DNA of 64,000 nt. It comes from Topomyia yanbarensis (lineage: Eukaryota; Arthropoda; Insecta; Diptera; Culicidae). The notes beneath the pieces are model-generated. The model saw only the letters and a program-made list of their open reading frames with translations, searched no databases and was not told the origin of the DNA. Made by a program: the position numbers and the translations under genes. How positions within the stretch are numbered: position 1 is the first letter of the stretch; each line of letters begins with the position of its first letter. Location of the stretch: positions 159,161,167 to 159,225,166 of the forward strand of contig NC_080672.1 of NCBI RefSeq assembly GCF_030247195.1. The letters are read 5' to 3'. This document shows, in pieces, positions 32,599-44,157 of the stretch.

Positions 32599-35500
32599 TA
32601 GGGTTCGTCGCGGTTGCGGTAATTACCGCAACCGCGCGGTATTTACCGCACCCGCACCGCAAAATCTGCGGTGCGGTGAGACACTTTTTCCCGCAGATGC
32701 GGTGCGGGAAAGAGCTTTTACCGCGCGGTTTTACCGCAACCGCACCTCAAAAAATTGATAAAGTGATAATTTTGATTATTCTAATTGATAATGAAAGAAA
32801 ATCTAGCTGTGTCCGAAATATTTTGACGCTATTATTTTTACGACATATTTTGGACTAGTTATTTTATACTTCTAAGTAAAACTTCACAAACTAACCATTT
32901 CAAATACATAAAATGCAAGATCCAAATAGACACAAAATTATTTGATCATTTAAAAACAATACATGTTTACTTTTAAATCCAATTTCAAAGTGAATCACTT
33001 CTCTCGATTTCTGTTGGAAATCGTGGAATTATGAATCGTTTTCGATATCAATTTGGTAAACACGTGATCAAACGTGATCACCCTAGTGAGAAATGTTGGT
33101 GTTTATCAAATTTTCCTCCTTAGGGTGAAATATAGCATAGTGCTTTCGCATAGGCCTGCTAAGCCAAGACAAGTCTCGGCTTCACTGTGTCTCATCGGCA
33201 TAAACAGAACTTCTGCTCGGACGGAACATCACGTTTGATCAGTCGTTCGATTGAAACACAAAGTGTGTTTTAGTTTTAATGGATTTGCGTCAAGCCGACG
33301 CTAATCTATTCCGACAAAAAGTTAGTGTCGGTTTCTTATGAGGCGAAGCCAAAACGCAACTGTGTAAGAAATAAGGATTTGTGCCCTCAAGTGCAAAGAC
33401 TGGTTTTACCAACAAATTTTCACCCTAGTGAAAAATTTTGGTGTTTACCAAATTTTCCTCCTTAGGGTGAAATATAGCATAATGCTACATAACTTTTTTT
33501 CGCGTACTTCCATTCAAATTTACTATAATTTTCTACCAAATTAGGTCCTAATATTTTTCAGTCAAGACTATTTTGTAGCTTTTTTGAAGTTTTTGTTGCC
33601 AAATACCACATAGTTTGACTCCCGTTCACTTCAATTGAAGTTTTTGCCATTGGCTCTTTGGTAAAATATTAGAGGAAAATATATTAAATGCTAGAACTTT
33701 CGAACCAGCATTTAGAAAATTACACTTCATTCATTATTAAAGGGAGCAATCTTAGTTTTTAAATGATAATACATCTGCTTCTTGAAGAATGCGGAAGTTA
33801 GAGTTTTGGGATATTTTGCCGTAAAACCCCCTATTTTTAAAAATCATTTCTGCTGTAGGCTACAAATCATACATTTTTTGCAGTTTTTCTAATGTTCAAT
33901 AATTCTGTGCCTAGGGTTCGTCGCGGTTGTGGTAATTACCGCAACCGCGCGGTATTTACCGCACCCGGTCCGCAAAATCTGCGGTGCGGTGAGACGCTTT
34001 TCCCGCAGATCCGGTGCGGGAAAGAGCTTTTACCGCGCGGTTTTACCGCAACCGCATCGAAAAAAAATAATTGATAAAGTGATAATTTTGATTATTCTAA
34101 ATTGATAAACAGACTGTTATTACGAAAGAAAATCTAGCTGTGTCCGAAATATTTTGACGCTATTATTTTTACGACATATTTTGGACTAGTTATTTGATAC
34201 TTCTAAGTAAAAATTCACAAACTAACCATTTCAAATACATCAAATGCAAAATACAAATAGAAACAAAATTAATAGATGATTTAAAAATAAATAAATTTGT
34301 ACTCTTAAATCCAATTTAAAAGTGCATCACTTCTCCCGATTTCTGTTGGTAATCGTGGAATTATGAATCGTTTTCGATATCAATTTTTCAATTGCGAATT
34401 TTGACTAATTTAAAGGAATTAGAGATGAACTAATTATGCTGGGACTTAAAAACAACCCAAAGAATATAATTATCTTCGTCAAACCAAACGAATTTGCAAT
34501 AATTGGCAGTAAAGGATACAAATGTATGAAAGCGTCCAAAATAAGGAGGGGTTCAAATTTGGATGATTATTCTATTATTCGTTCATCAACAACGTATTTC
34601 TATCTTCTTTGATTGCTGTGTAAATTCAATGTGAATTTTTCTACAGTCAATTTTAATTGACTCTTTCTCAAAAAGTATGCTGCATAACTTTTTTTTGCGT
34701 ACTTCCATTCAAATTTACTATAATTTTCCACCAAATTAAGTCCTAATATTTTTCAGTTAATAGTATTTTGTAGCTTTTTGAAGCTTTTTTGCCAAATACT
34801 ACATAGTTTGACTCCCGTTCACTGCAATTGAAGTTTTTGCCTTTGGCTTATTGGCAAAATATTAGAGGAAAATACATTAAATGCTAGAACTTTCGAACTA
34901 GCCTTAGGAAAATTACACTTCATACATTTTTAAAGGGAGCAATCTTAGTTTTTGAATGATAATACATGATAATCTTTCTTGAAGAATGCGGAAGTTAGAG
35001 TTTTGAGATGTATTGTCCGTAAAACCCCCTATTTTTAAAAATTATTTCTGCTGTATGCTACAAATCATACATTTTTGCAGTTTTCTAATGTTCAATAATT
35101 CTGTGCCGGTTGAGACCGGACACCTGATTAGATGTAATGTATAGAGCAATTTTTTCGTCAAATATGGCGTCGTTCTTATTGATGAAATACAATATGTTTT
35201 TATTTCACTGTATTGGAATGCATGCGCTACTATATAGAAGTACTGGTATTTCGACTTTAAATTTTTATTGGTGAAATTCCTTTAAGAATGAAAGGTGGTT
35301 TTACTACGTAAATGCGAAAATCATACATTTTATTTTCATATGTCAAAAGCATTGAAAATATGAAAATTTAAAGAAAAAAATATGCAACATCATTTCTTAT
35401 TACATTTTTATTCCCCTTTTTTCAATTAACTGAAGGGTTGCTAAAATAAAAGTTTTCCTATTACTGCAGTAGAACGTTTTTGAATGTATACTGTTTGCCT

Positions 35501-35814
35501 TAAAATGAACGGAATTTTATTAATAGAAAATGCAAAAGTTGATTTTTTCATAAACAATACATTCTTAGGAGTCTCTTAAAGTTAAATTTCGTGTGAATAA
35601 AAATAACATTTTATCATATACTGTTACACAAATGAACAATTTTCCAACACTATTTTTCAAAATATAAAAATTTTACCGCATTTACCGCGTTACCGCGCGG
35701 TGCGGTGCGGTAAATAAAGTGCGGTTGCGGTAAGCGGTGCGGTTTTATTATTTTTTTGCGGTTGCGGTGCGGACAATCCATTTACCGCCCACATCCGCAC
35801 CGCGACGAACCCTA
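32599..35814. mobile_element. hAT-type element H3 with GC-rich ends, copy 1
   Basis: The TIR TAGGGTTCGTCGCGGT at the left matches the reverse complement of the right end (TAGGGTTCGTCGCGGTG), with an exact 8-bp TSD agcagcgc (32591-32598 and 35815-35822). The terminal ~100 bp are dense in GCGGT/ACCGC words against a very AT-rich interior. 32609-32636 is a perfect 28-bp palindrome with a 'ggtaattacc' centre. A second left end begins at 33913, so the element contains a partial tandem duplication. A 1.9-kb relative with its own TSD is at 59357-61235. No transposase seen; nonautonomous. Confidence 0.88.
33079..33486. repeat. Paired 66-bp direct repeats inside H3
   Basis: A 66-bp block starting caccctagtgagaaatgttg and including ctccttagggtg occurs at 33079-33144 and again at 33421-33486. 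Each block begins CACCCTA and has TAGGGTG 49 bp later. The intervening ~276 bp contain 'ggcttcactgtgtctcat' and a partly inverted 'atgaggcgaagccaa'. Comparison with 34381-34680 shows this stretch replaces ordinary H3 sequence, so it is a secondary insertion with flanking direct repeats. Type unknown. Confidence 0.5.
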
Positions 35815-35822
35815 AGCAGCGC

Positions 35823-37032
35823 CAGCTAGTCCCGCCAGGGCTCCGTTATGGAAAATGTCGACCGTATGCGGTTTTCTAGTTGAATCGAATTTTTCGTGTT
35901 GCCATCGTCTAGGTGGGAATACTCTGTCGCAAGTACGGCGGATTTTGAATACGGTATAGCCTCCTGTTGTTAAATTTACATTTACTCGCGATTTGTTATC
36001 ATCTTGGAGCAATATTGTTTTGTTCACAAGTTGAGGAATTTTTAATAAATATTGTGATATAAATGACGATACAGGGTGTTTATTTCTATCACTTATACCG
36101 TTTGTGCTTGACTCTGAACTGAGTCAAGTTCCAACCTCAACCTGCTGCCAGTTCATATATTTTCAACAGCAGTTAAGTCTAGAAACTTGACTCCGTTTCC
36201 GTACAAGCAGAAGCAACATAAGAGGAACCCTCTTCCAAAATACTTTATAATTGATAATATCAAATAAAATATGAACTTGACAAGATGGATTGCTGACACG
36301 TTATAATGTGACACTATTCAATCAGTGCGCCGTTTCTAGGCTCTATCGTATACCTAGATTTTCTAGTGTACTTGTACTTTTTTGGATGTGTCTTACCTAG
36401 AAGGTTATACCGTCTGCTTTCCGAAAAGATTAATCGTACGACGCTACATGCCATCTCCGTTTCAAGCGAGTATGGAACCATACGGAATACAACGCTCGAT
36501 GGTAAAGCTTTGCCTGGGGACCCGTAGAAAAATATCGTTTCCACAAATCTCTGCTTCAGCCTTCTGACAAGACCAAACTCTTCCTAGTCGAAACTCGACC
36601 CAGCTCAGTACAGTAGAAAGGTGCATTCAACAACCTTTGCTTTGCTCTTTGTTGCGGTGCCAAAAAATCCAGAAATAAATCACACAATCGTATCTCTTAC
36701 GATTCATTCTGAAATAGCAATGGTGGGTAGCTCCCATTGCAGGCTACCTACCTGCTTCCCAAGTTTCGTCTTTATTAAATTTTGATAAATTGAATTCACC
36801 CTCCCTCGACCGTCTTCACGTTTGGCTTCCTGGAGGTGGACGAGGAAGCTCGTAACAAATCTGATTTATATAAATATACACGTCGACTGGAACAGTTGAA
36901 CACTGGTAGCCTGACAATGCCGTGCATCACAGAGCACGATTTAGACTTAATTTGGCTGAGATGATTAGCTTAATACCCGGTGGATTGTCTGCTCGCTCCA
37001 ATGACGACGGTGGCCCTGTTTGCAACGAGTTT
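35823..37032. other. No gene identified
   Basis: Unique-looking sequence. A small potential hairpin, ttgactctgaactgagtcaa, lies at about 36108-36127. An antisense open frame at 36314-36544 (76 codons) shows no recognisable domain and no supporting signals, so I do not call it a gene. Confidence 0.45.
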
Positions 37033-38735
37033 TTGCCTTTCTCATATAAAGAAAGGCTATGCAATCACTGTAAAAATCGACCTTTTAACTGAGGCCCGGA
37101 GGGCCGAGTGTCATACACCATTCGATTCAGTTCGTCGAGATCGGAAAATGTATGTGTGTATGTGTGTGTGTCATTTAAACTCACACAATTTTCTCAGAGA
37201 TGGCCGAACCGATTTTCGCAAACTTTGTTTCATCTGAAATGTATAACGCTCCCACCGAACCGGAAGTCGGATCAACTAAAAATTCAATAGAAGCAATTTT
37301 TAGTTGATCCGACTTCCGGTTCCGGAGTTACGGGTTGAAGAGTGCGGTCACACAGCAAATTCCCATATAAACTGGTACCACCATGATGTTAAAATGATGT
37401 AAAACATATTAAAATTGATGTAACATTACTCTAGTTTGCGGGTCTAGATCACTAATGATCAATTAAAGCAGATTTGACCACATTGGCCACCTATGACGGT
37501 TCATGACGCTCCCGGGGAACCCGCCAAGTTCCTAAGCTAATACCACACCCATTCCCCAACGAATTCTCTACCGATTTTTACAAACTTGATTTCAAATGAA
37601 AGATACAGTAATACCATTGACTGCTGCTGAATTTCATTCAGTTCTGACTCTTGCTTCCGGAGTTACAGGGGTGTTAGTAAGGATACACTGGAAATTCCCA
37701 TATAAATCGGTACAATCGTATTACCTCAGAGGCTAAAATGGTCACCAATTTGCTTCTAATCGCAGATCTAGATCACTGATAGCCAATCAAACATTCTTTG
37801 AATATATTGTCCACTATCAACGATTCCGGAATTCCGGGCATATTCCACAATTAAAGTCACATCGGTTCTTCGGTGATGACTGAACCGATTTTCTCAAACC
37901 AAGTCTTAAATGGAAGGCAAAATATGCAGTTGAGTATTGCGTCGCCGCCCCTCCACCCGCCTTGCCCTTACACCTCCCTCCTTCATCACTCCCCTCCCCT
38001 TGGACCAACCTCACGCCCGCATTTCCTTCATCCACCCCGTATACCGAAATAAGATGAAGGATGTCTAACGCATCCTCCATTCCCACTCTACTAACCTCCC
38101 ATTCCCTTCACTTTCAAACCCATTCCACCAACATTTCATAATATAATCACATGAAGATAACATTGAACTAATGCTGATTAAGCTAACGCAACCTGATACG
38201 TACGATCACGCAGCAAATCCCGATTCTAACGAATTCTGCGATGAATGTAAAAAGGTGAATTTTTTTTCCAAAATGTAAACACAACTGTAGAATTTGTAGA
38301 TCTAGGTCACCAACAGTCATTCAAAGTCTCTTTGGCCACACTGACCACCATCGGATCCGGAAGCATCCAAATGCGGAATAACGGTTATATTGGTTTCTAC
38401 CTAATTTATTTATTTTTTCTCGAAAATGGCTAGACCGATTTGATCAACTTAGTCTCAAATGAAAGGTGTTGCGTCCCCGGAAACTGATATTAAATTCCAT
38501 CTCCATCCGACTTCCGGCTCCGGAGTTACGGGTTGTGGAGTGCGATCACATAGAAAACTCCGATTCAAACCGATACCGCGATGAATGCAAAAAGGTGCTC
38601 TTATATATAATTACCAAGTGTAATAAGAATGAAAGACATTTCCATAATGTTATATTGTACGAACCAGCTATTAAATCATAGTTTGGAGAAATGAGAAAGG
38701 CACAATTGCACCGCTAGGTGGATTAAAACAGGCTT
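37033..38735 (-). repeat. Interspersed repeat family R, near-complete copy 4
   Basis: Both outer edges are visible: 'tttgcctttctcatat' at about 37032-37047 and 'atgagaaaggca' at about 38690-38702, an inverted pair that may be the family's TIR, followed by 'caccgctaggtggattaaaac'. Between them are three or four ~330-bp subunits, each with 'tctcaaa(t)gaaagg', 'gacttccggttccggagttacggg' and 'gaccacattggccacc' blocks. TG-rich tract at 37149-37172, GC core at 37093-37107. About 1.7 kb, noncoding. A short inverted duplication of the 'tccgacttccgg' block occurs at 37259-37325. Confidence 0.7.
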
Positions 38736-39200
38736 TTTTAAATAAGTTTCGCTATATTACCTTTCCTTTAAAACTACAAGTTATATAACGAGGCTCGGAG
38801 GGGACTTTTATACCAGTTGACTTAACTGGACGAACTGGGACAATATTTATGTATGTATGTACCAGTGTCAGTATGTAGGCGTGCGCCACTAGGTTGTCCA
38901 CATAGTCAATGAATCATGGCGCTCTACCCTAGACTGGAAGATTTGCATGTTCGAAGCACTTTTGTTAAACAAATAAATTTAATAAAGTTTAATTAAGTTT
39001 CGCAAAGTTGATCAAAATTTTTGTATATTTTTCGCAAATTTTTCATCTCCCAAGTTTTAACTTTTTTCTAGAAGTCAAATTGAATTTAAAAGTTTTCCAA
39101 TGAATGCATTTGTATCATTTATTTTTTCATGATAACCTTTTTGGACATTGCTAAATTTTCAGAAATTCTCCTATCTAAATTTTCAGAAATTCTCCTATCT
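38736..39200. other. Repeat-derived sequence between R copies
   Basis: Contains a diverged R-like core ('aacgaggctcggagggg', about 38796) and a short TA/TG run (38851-38864), then AT-rich unique sequence. A 20-bp direct repeat, atttcagaaattctcctatc with flanks, lies just before the tandem array (39158-39200). No gene. Confidence 0.5.
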
Positions 39201-42200
39201 TAGCGAAATTTTTACCTTTTTTGCTTTCATCGGAGTATCGGTTTGAATCACAATTTGCTATGTGATCGCACGCCACAACCTGTAACTCCGGAACCGGAAG
39301 TCGGATCGGGATGAAATTAAATAGCCATTTACGGGGACGCAATACCTTTCATTTGAGGCCAAGTTTAGTCGAATCGGTCTAGCCATCTCCGAGAAACCGA
39401 TGTGACTGTTATTCTGAATTTAGATACTTCCGCCGGGGCTTCCGGAACCGAGGATGGTGGCCAATGTGGCCAAATAGACTTTGAATGGATGTTAGTGACC
39501 TAATACTACAAATCGAAGCAGTTGTGGTCATATTTTGGAAAAATTTTCACCTTTATACATTCATTGCAGAATTTATTAAAATCGACATTTTCTGCGTGTT
39601 CGTGCTTATCACCCTGTAATTCCGGAACCGGAAGTCGGATCCATTAGAAATTCAATAGCAGCCTATGGGAACGTTGCACCTTTCATTTGAGACTAAGTTT
39701 GTCAAAATCGGTTTAGCCATCTCTGAGAAAAATGAGTGACATTTTTGGTCACATACACACACACATACACACACACATACATACATACACACATACATAC
39801 ACACACACACAGACATTTGCCGAACTCGACAAACTGAATCGAATGGTATATGTCACTCGGCCCTCCGGGCCTCCGTTAAAAAGTCGATTTTCAGAGCAAT
39901 TCCAATACCTTTCTATTGAGAAAGGCAAAAAGGTGCAAAATCGGCAAAGTCCCAAAAAGTCGATTTTTATAAAAAAAAATTTTATTCGAGATAACATAAA
40001 ATCTCGACGTTTCATGCATTTTAAAGATGTTTGGCATCAAAAATACGAATTCGATTTCTGAAATTTCATGAGGTCCCCCCTTTGAAAAAAAATTTGAGTT
40101 CCGGCTTATATGAGAATGTCATATGTGACCGGACGGTTTAGTCTATATTTCCGGAACCATATAAGCGATCCGTACGAAATTTTATAGACATCTATGGGGA
40201 TATTATAGCTATCATTTGGGACTAAGTTTGTGAAAATTTGCCTAACCATTTCCGGGAAACTGATGTGAGTTCGTAAATTTTGAAAGATGGCCGCTTTTCC
40301 AGGGCACTTCCGGAACCGTCTATGGTGGTTAATGTAGTCAACGAAAGTTTGGTTGGCCGTCGGTGACCTAGAACAGCAAATTTAAGTTGTTTGAGAGACA
40401 TTTTAGCGAAATTTTTACCTTTTTTGCTTTCATCGGAGTATCGGTTTGAATCACAATTTGCTATGCGATCGCACGCCACAACCTGTAAACCCGGAACCGG
40501 AAGTCGGATCGGGATGAAATTAAATAGCCATTTACGGGGACGCAATACCTTTCATTTGAGGCCAAGTTTAGTCGAATCGGTCTAGCCATCTCCGAGAAAC
40601 CGATGTGACTGTTATTCTGAATTTAGATACTTCCGCCGGGGCTTCCGGAACCGAGGATGGTGGCCAATGTGGCCAAATAGACTTTGAATGGATGTTAGTG
40701 ACCTAATACTACAAATCGAAGCAGTTGTGGTCATATTTTGGAAAAATTTTCACCTTTATACATTCATTGCAGAATTTATTAAAATCGACATTTTCTGCGT
40801 GTTCGTACTTATCACCCTGTAATTCCGGAACCGGAAGTCGGATCTATTAGAAATTCAATAGCAGCCTATGGGAACGTTGCACCTTTCATTTGAGACTAAG
40901 TTTGTCAAAATCGGTTTAGCCATCTCTGAGAAAAATGAGTGACATTTTTGGTCACATACACACACACATACATACATACACACATACATACACACACACA
41001 GACATTTGCCGAACTCGACGAACTGAATCGAATGGTATATGTCACTCGGCCCTCCGGGCCTCCGTTAAAAAGTCGGTTTTCAGAGCAATTGCAATACCTT
41101 TCTATTGAGAAAGGCAAAAAGGTGCGAAATCGGCAAAGTCCCAAAAAGTCGATTTTTATAAAAAAAAAAATTTTCGAGGTAACATAAAATCTCGACGTTT
41201 CATGCATTTTAAAGATGTTTGACATCAAAAATACGAATTCGATTTCTGAAATTTCATGAGGTCCCCCCTTTGAAAAAAAATTTGAGTTCCGGCTTATATG
41301 GGAATTTCATATGTGACCGGACGGTTTAGTCTATATTTCCAGAACCATGTAAGCGATCCGTACGAAATTTTATAGACATCTATGGGGATATTATAGCTAT
41401 CATTTGGGACTAAGTTTGTGAAAATTTGCCTAACCATTTCCGGGAAACTGATGTGAGTTCGTAAATTTTGAAAAATGGCCGCTTTTCCCGGGCACTTCCG
41501 GAACCGTCTATGGTGGTTAATGTAGTCAACGAAAGTTTGGTTGGCCGTCGGTGACCTAGAACAGCAAATTTAAGTTGTTTGAGAGACATTTTAGCGAAAT
41601 TTTTACCTTTTTTGCTTTCATCGGAGTATCGGTTTGAATCACAATTTGCTATGTGATCGCACGCCACAACCCGGAACCGGAAGTCGGATCGGGATGAAAT
41701 TAAATAGCCATTTACGGGGACGCAATACCTTTCATTTGAGGCCAAGTTTAGTCGAATCGGTCTAGCCAACTCCGAGAAACCGATGTGACTGTTATTCTGA
41801 ATTTAGATACTTCCGCCGGGGCTTCCGGAACCGAGGATGGTGGCCAATGTGGCCAAATAGACTTTGAATGGATGTTAGTGACCTAATACTACAAATCGAA
41901 GCAGTTGTGGTCATATTTTAGAAAAATTTTCACCTTTATACATTCATTGCAGAATTTATTAAAATCGACATTTTCTGCGTGTTCGTACTTATCACCCTGT
42001 AATTCCGGAACCGGAAGTCGGATCCATTAGAAATTCAATAGCAGCCTATGGGAACGTTGCACCTTTCATTTGAGACTAAGTTTGTCAAAATCGGTTTAGC
42101 CATCTCTGAGAAAAATGAGTGACATTTTTGGTCACATACACACACACATACACACACATACATACATACACACATACATACACACACACAGACATTTGCC

Positions 42201-42310
42201 GAACTCGACGAACTGAATCGAATGGTATATGTCACTCGGCCCTCCGGGCCTCCGTTAAAAAGTCGGTTTTCAGAGCAATTGCAATACCTTTCTATTGAGA
42301 AAGGCAAAAA
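39201..42310 (+). repeat. Head-to-tail tandem array of a ~1.2-kb R unit
   Basis: The landmark tagcgaaatttttacc recurs at 39201, 40404 and 41592, giving periods of 1,203 and 1,188 bp and about 2.6 units. Units are nearly identical by eye. Differences include microsatellite length (39751-39811, 40958-41000, 42137-42190) and an 11-nt loss near 41670 ('cacaacccggaacc' versus 'cacaacctgtaa-ccggaacc'). Each unit has the 'cggccctccgggcct' core and the 'gagaaaggcaaaa' edge. Open frames crossing the CA tract (His/Thr repeats) are artefacts. Confidence 0.9.
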
Positions 42311-42741
42311 TCATTAAAGAGGAAAAAAGGAGCAAACAATATTATAAAATACTGTCTGCAAATTGAACCAGTCCGTTTTTTTGTTAGCTGGTTTTGTTAT
42401 GGATCAAAATATTAATTATATTTTAGATAAATCGTCCAGCTTACACCTTTGTGGGGGTATGAGGTGGGACCATCATCATCAAAATACCAGCTTTTTGCTT
42501 GTATATAGTGGCCAGATTGTTAGTCGGCACGATTCTCCCCGAGTATTATGTTCAAAACAATATACCATCACAATGGTATAAAATAAGCGCCCTGCGACAA
42601 GCAGCTTCATCTCATCATGCTAAATTGCATAGAATACGTTCGCCAATAACGTGCAATGTATATGGTTTCAAAAATCGAAATGTTGATTTGAATGTGTTTA
42701 ATAATGTTGATATTTTATTTTTAAATTGGATAAATTTATTT

Positions 42742-42837
42742 TTAATAATCGCTTTCTCCGTCATCTTCAGAGCTTTCTTTTTCCGCCAGGAGAGCTTTGG
42801 CGTCTTCTGAAAATCGCTTTATATATTTTTTGGACAT
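42742..42837 (-). CDS. 31-codon acidic micro-ORF, unrecognised
   Basis: An ATG-initiated minus frame beginning MSKKYIKRFSEDAKALLAEK and ending in an acidic ESSEDDGESDY tail before TAA. Its composition looks protein-like (basic N-terminus, acidic tail) and resembles a protein C-terminus that may have lost upstream exons. It lies inside the TIR element opposite the plus-strand relic. No family recognised; it may be chance. Confidence 0.2.
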   Translation of the reverse strand: MSKKYIKRFSEDAKALLAEKESSEDDGESDY

Positions 42838-42897
42838 CCCCGAGCTTCAGTCACGACAGGATCCGAATATATGAATAGCCAATTGTACAAAAGATCT

Positions 42898-43113
42898 TCG
42901 TTGATGCTTTTCCGGGATATCTTCCGGGTGTGATGTTCACGATGCATTCTGCTCTGAACGATACTGCTTAATTCAATGTTTTTGAAAATACGAACCAAGA
43001 ACGCGAACGCTTGATCTCACTCCAGAACGAACAACTGGATGTGCGTCTAAAGACATTCTGTGTGCTTCAAGAGCGTGCACGATTGTTTACTGCCGAATTC
43101 CCATTCGTATGAA
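42898..43113 (+). pseudogene. Decayed element ORF, one internal stop
   Basis: One plus frame reads FVDAFPGYLPGVMFTMHSA..., then a TAA, then FENTNQERERLISLQNEQLD and ...VLQERARLFTAEFPFV before a stop at 43113. The amphipathic, charged NQERERLISLQNEQLD stretch resembles the C-terminal coiled segment of MADF/Myb-like DNA-binding proteins linked to PIF/Harbinger elements, but this is a resemblance only. It is a relic of about 70 codons confined to the TIR element. Could be chance. Confidence 0.35.
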
Positions 43114-43556
43114 CCCACATTGGAACATGTGACGTTTATCAAGCTCCATTATAAATGTCACGAAATACATTAATAAACTCTATAACACTAATTTGAATTG
43201 TTTCAAACCTGTTGTTGGGATTTCTGTCATTTTTTCAAGTTTCCCAGTACCCACTGATTGCTTAAATTTCATTAAACACACTTCTCGAACACACCATATG
43301 CCACGTTTCTTATTATGATCTTGTGAGTGGCTAAAGATGCCTTTTTTTGCACATAGTATATTATCGATGAATATGTTTTATGGAATTTACCATGAAGAGA
43401 TGAAGCTGCCTGTCGCGATGCGCTTGCATATTTCACTTTAAACCCAACATAACACTAGGGGAGAATTATGTCGACTAACAATCGGGCCACTATATGAAAG
43501 CAAAAAGCTAGTACTTTCAGTATTTTAGGATGTTGTTTGCTCCTCTTTGCTCCTTA

Positions 43557-44149
43557 ACGAGTCATTTAAGGTGGAAGTTACCGAAAAATATAATAATTTT
43601 TTTTTGTTAAATTCAACAGATAGGAAGTAATTTTGTGGAAGGTTCCAAGAAGATAGGAGAATGTATAGTATCTTCGGACCATTTAAAGCATACAATATGT
43701 CCTTTCTTTTGGTATTGTGATTTTACTGATTAATCCCCCTAAGAGTGAGATATTTTCATAAATTTTCTTGGAAATGATTGTATTGAAAAAATGCATTCAG
43801 CAAATTTGTAGCTCTTACTTTTGCGAATAACTTTACTGAAGACATCAAATACATATTTTGAATATTTTAAAAGTTATGGCTTGTTGTTTGTGGATTACTC
43901 TTTGTCGCCTATTAATTGCTCAATATAGTAATAATCAATTTAAATGAGCCAACTATTATTTCGATAAAACGAATTTCGTATTTCATTTTTATATCTACAA
44001 CTGCTAGAATACCCACCGAACGATTTCAAGTTGTCTAGATGGAACTTGAACACCTATCGGTGAGAAAATTTTCATTTGCGCGAACCTTCTGACTTATAAC
44101 CATCGGATCCATCGGAAACATATCTCAAAAAATAAAAGCGAAATGAATA
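43557..44149. other. No gene identified; AT-rich
   Basis: Nothing recognisable beyond AT-rich intergenic sequence. It continues seamlessly at 45406 once the hAT element is removed. Confidence 0.5.
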
Positions 44150-44157
44150 ACTCCAAG

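Larger units (their letters stand above)
42315..43556. mobile_element. 1.24-kb TIR element with decayed coding sequence
   Basis: About 110 bp at each end pair as inverted repeats. The left reads GGAGCAAACAA, AAAATACTG, then TTTTTGCTTGTATATAGTGG and GATTGTTAGTCG. The right end carries the complements, ending GCTCCTCTTTGCTCC near 43554. TTAA lies at both edges (42314-42317 and 43555-43558). Plus-strand codons at 42898-43113 (next entry) and a minus frame at 42742-42837 suggest former coding capacity. The superfamily is uncertain; PIF/Harbinger or piggyBac are possibilities. Confidence 0.65.

Noticed and set aside
39751..42190. CRISPR-like appearance of regularly spaced repeats
   Set aside because: Units are ~1.2 kb with microsatellites in a eukaryotic transposon array; no short repeats with unique spacers.
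39732..42307. Open frames with His/Thr or Val/Cys runs across the CA tracts
   Set aside because: They are translations of microsatellite plus repeat sequence, recurring identically in each tandem unit; not genes.
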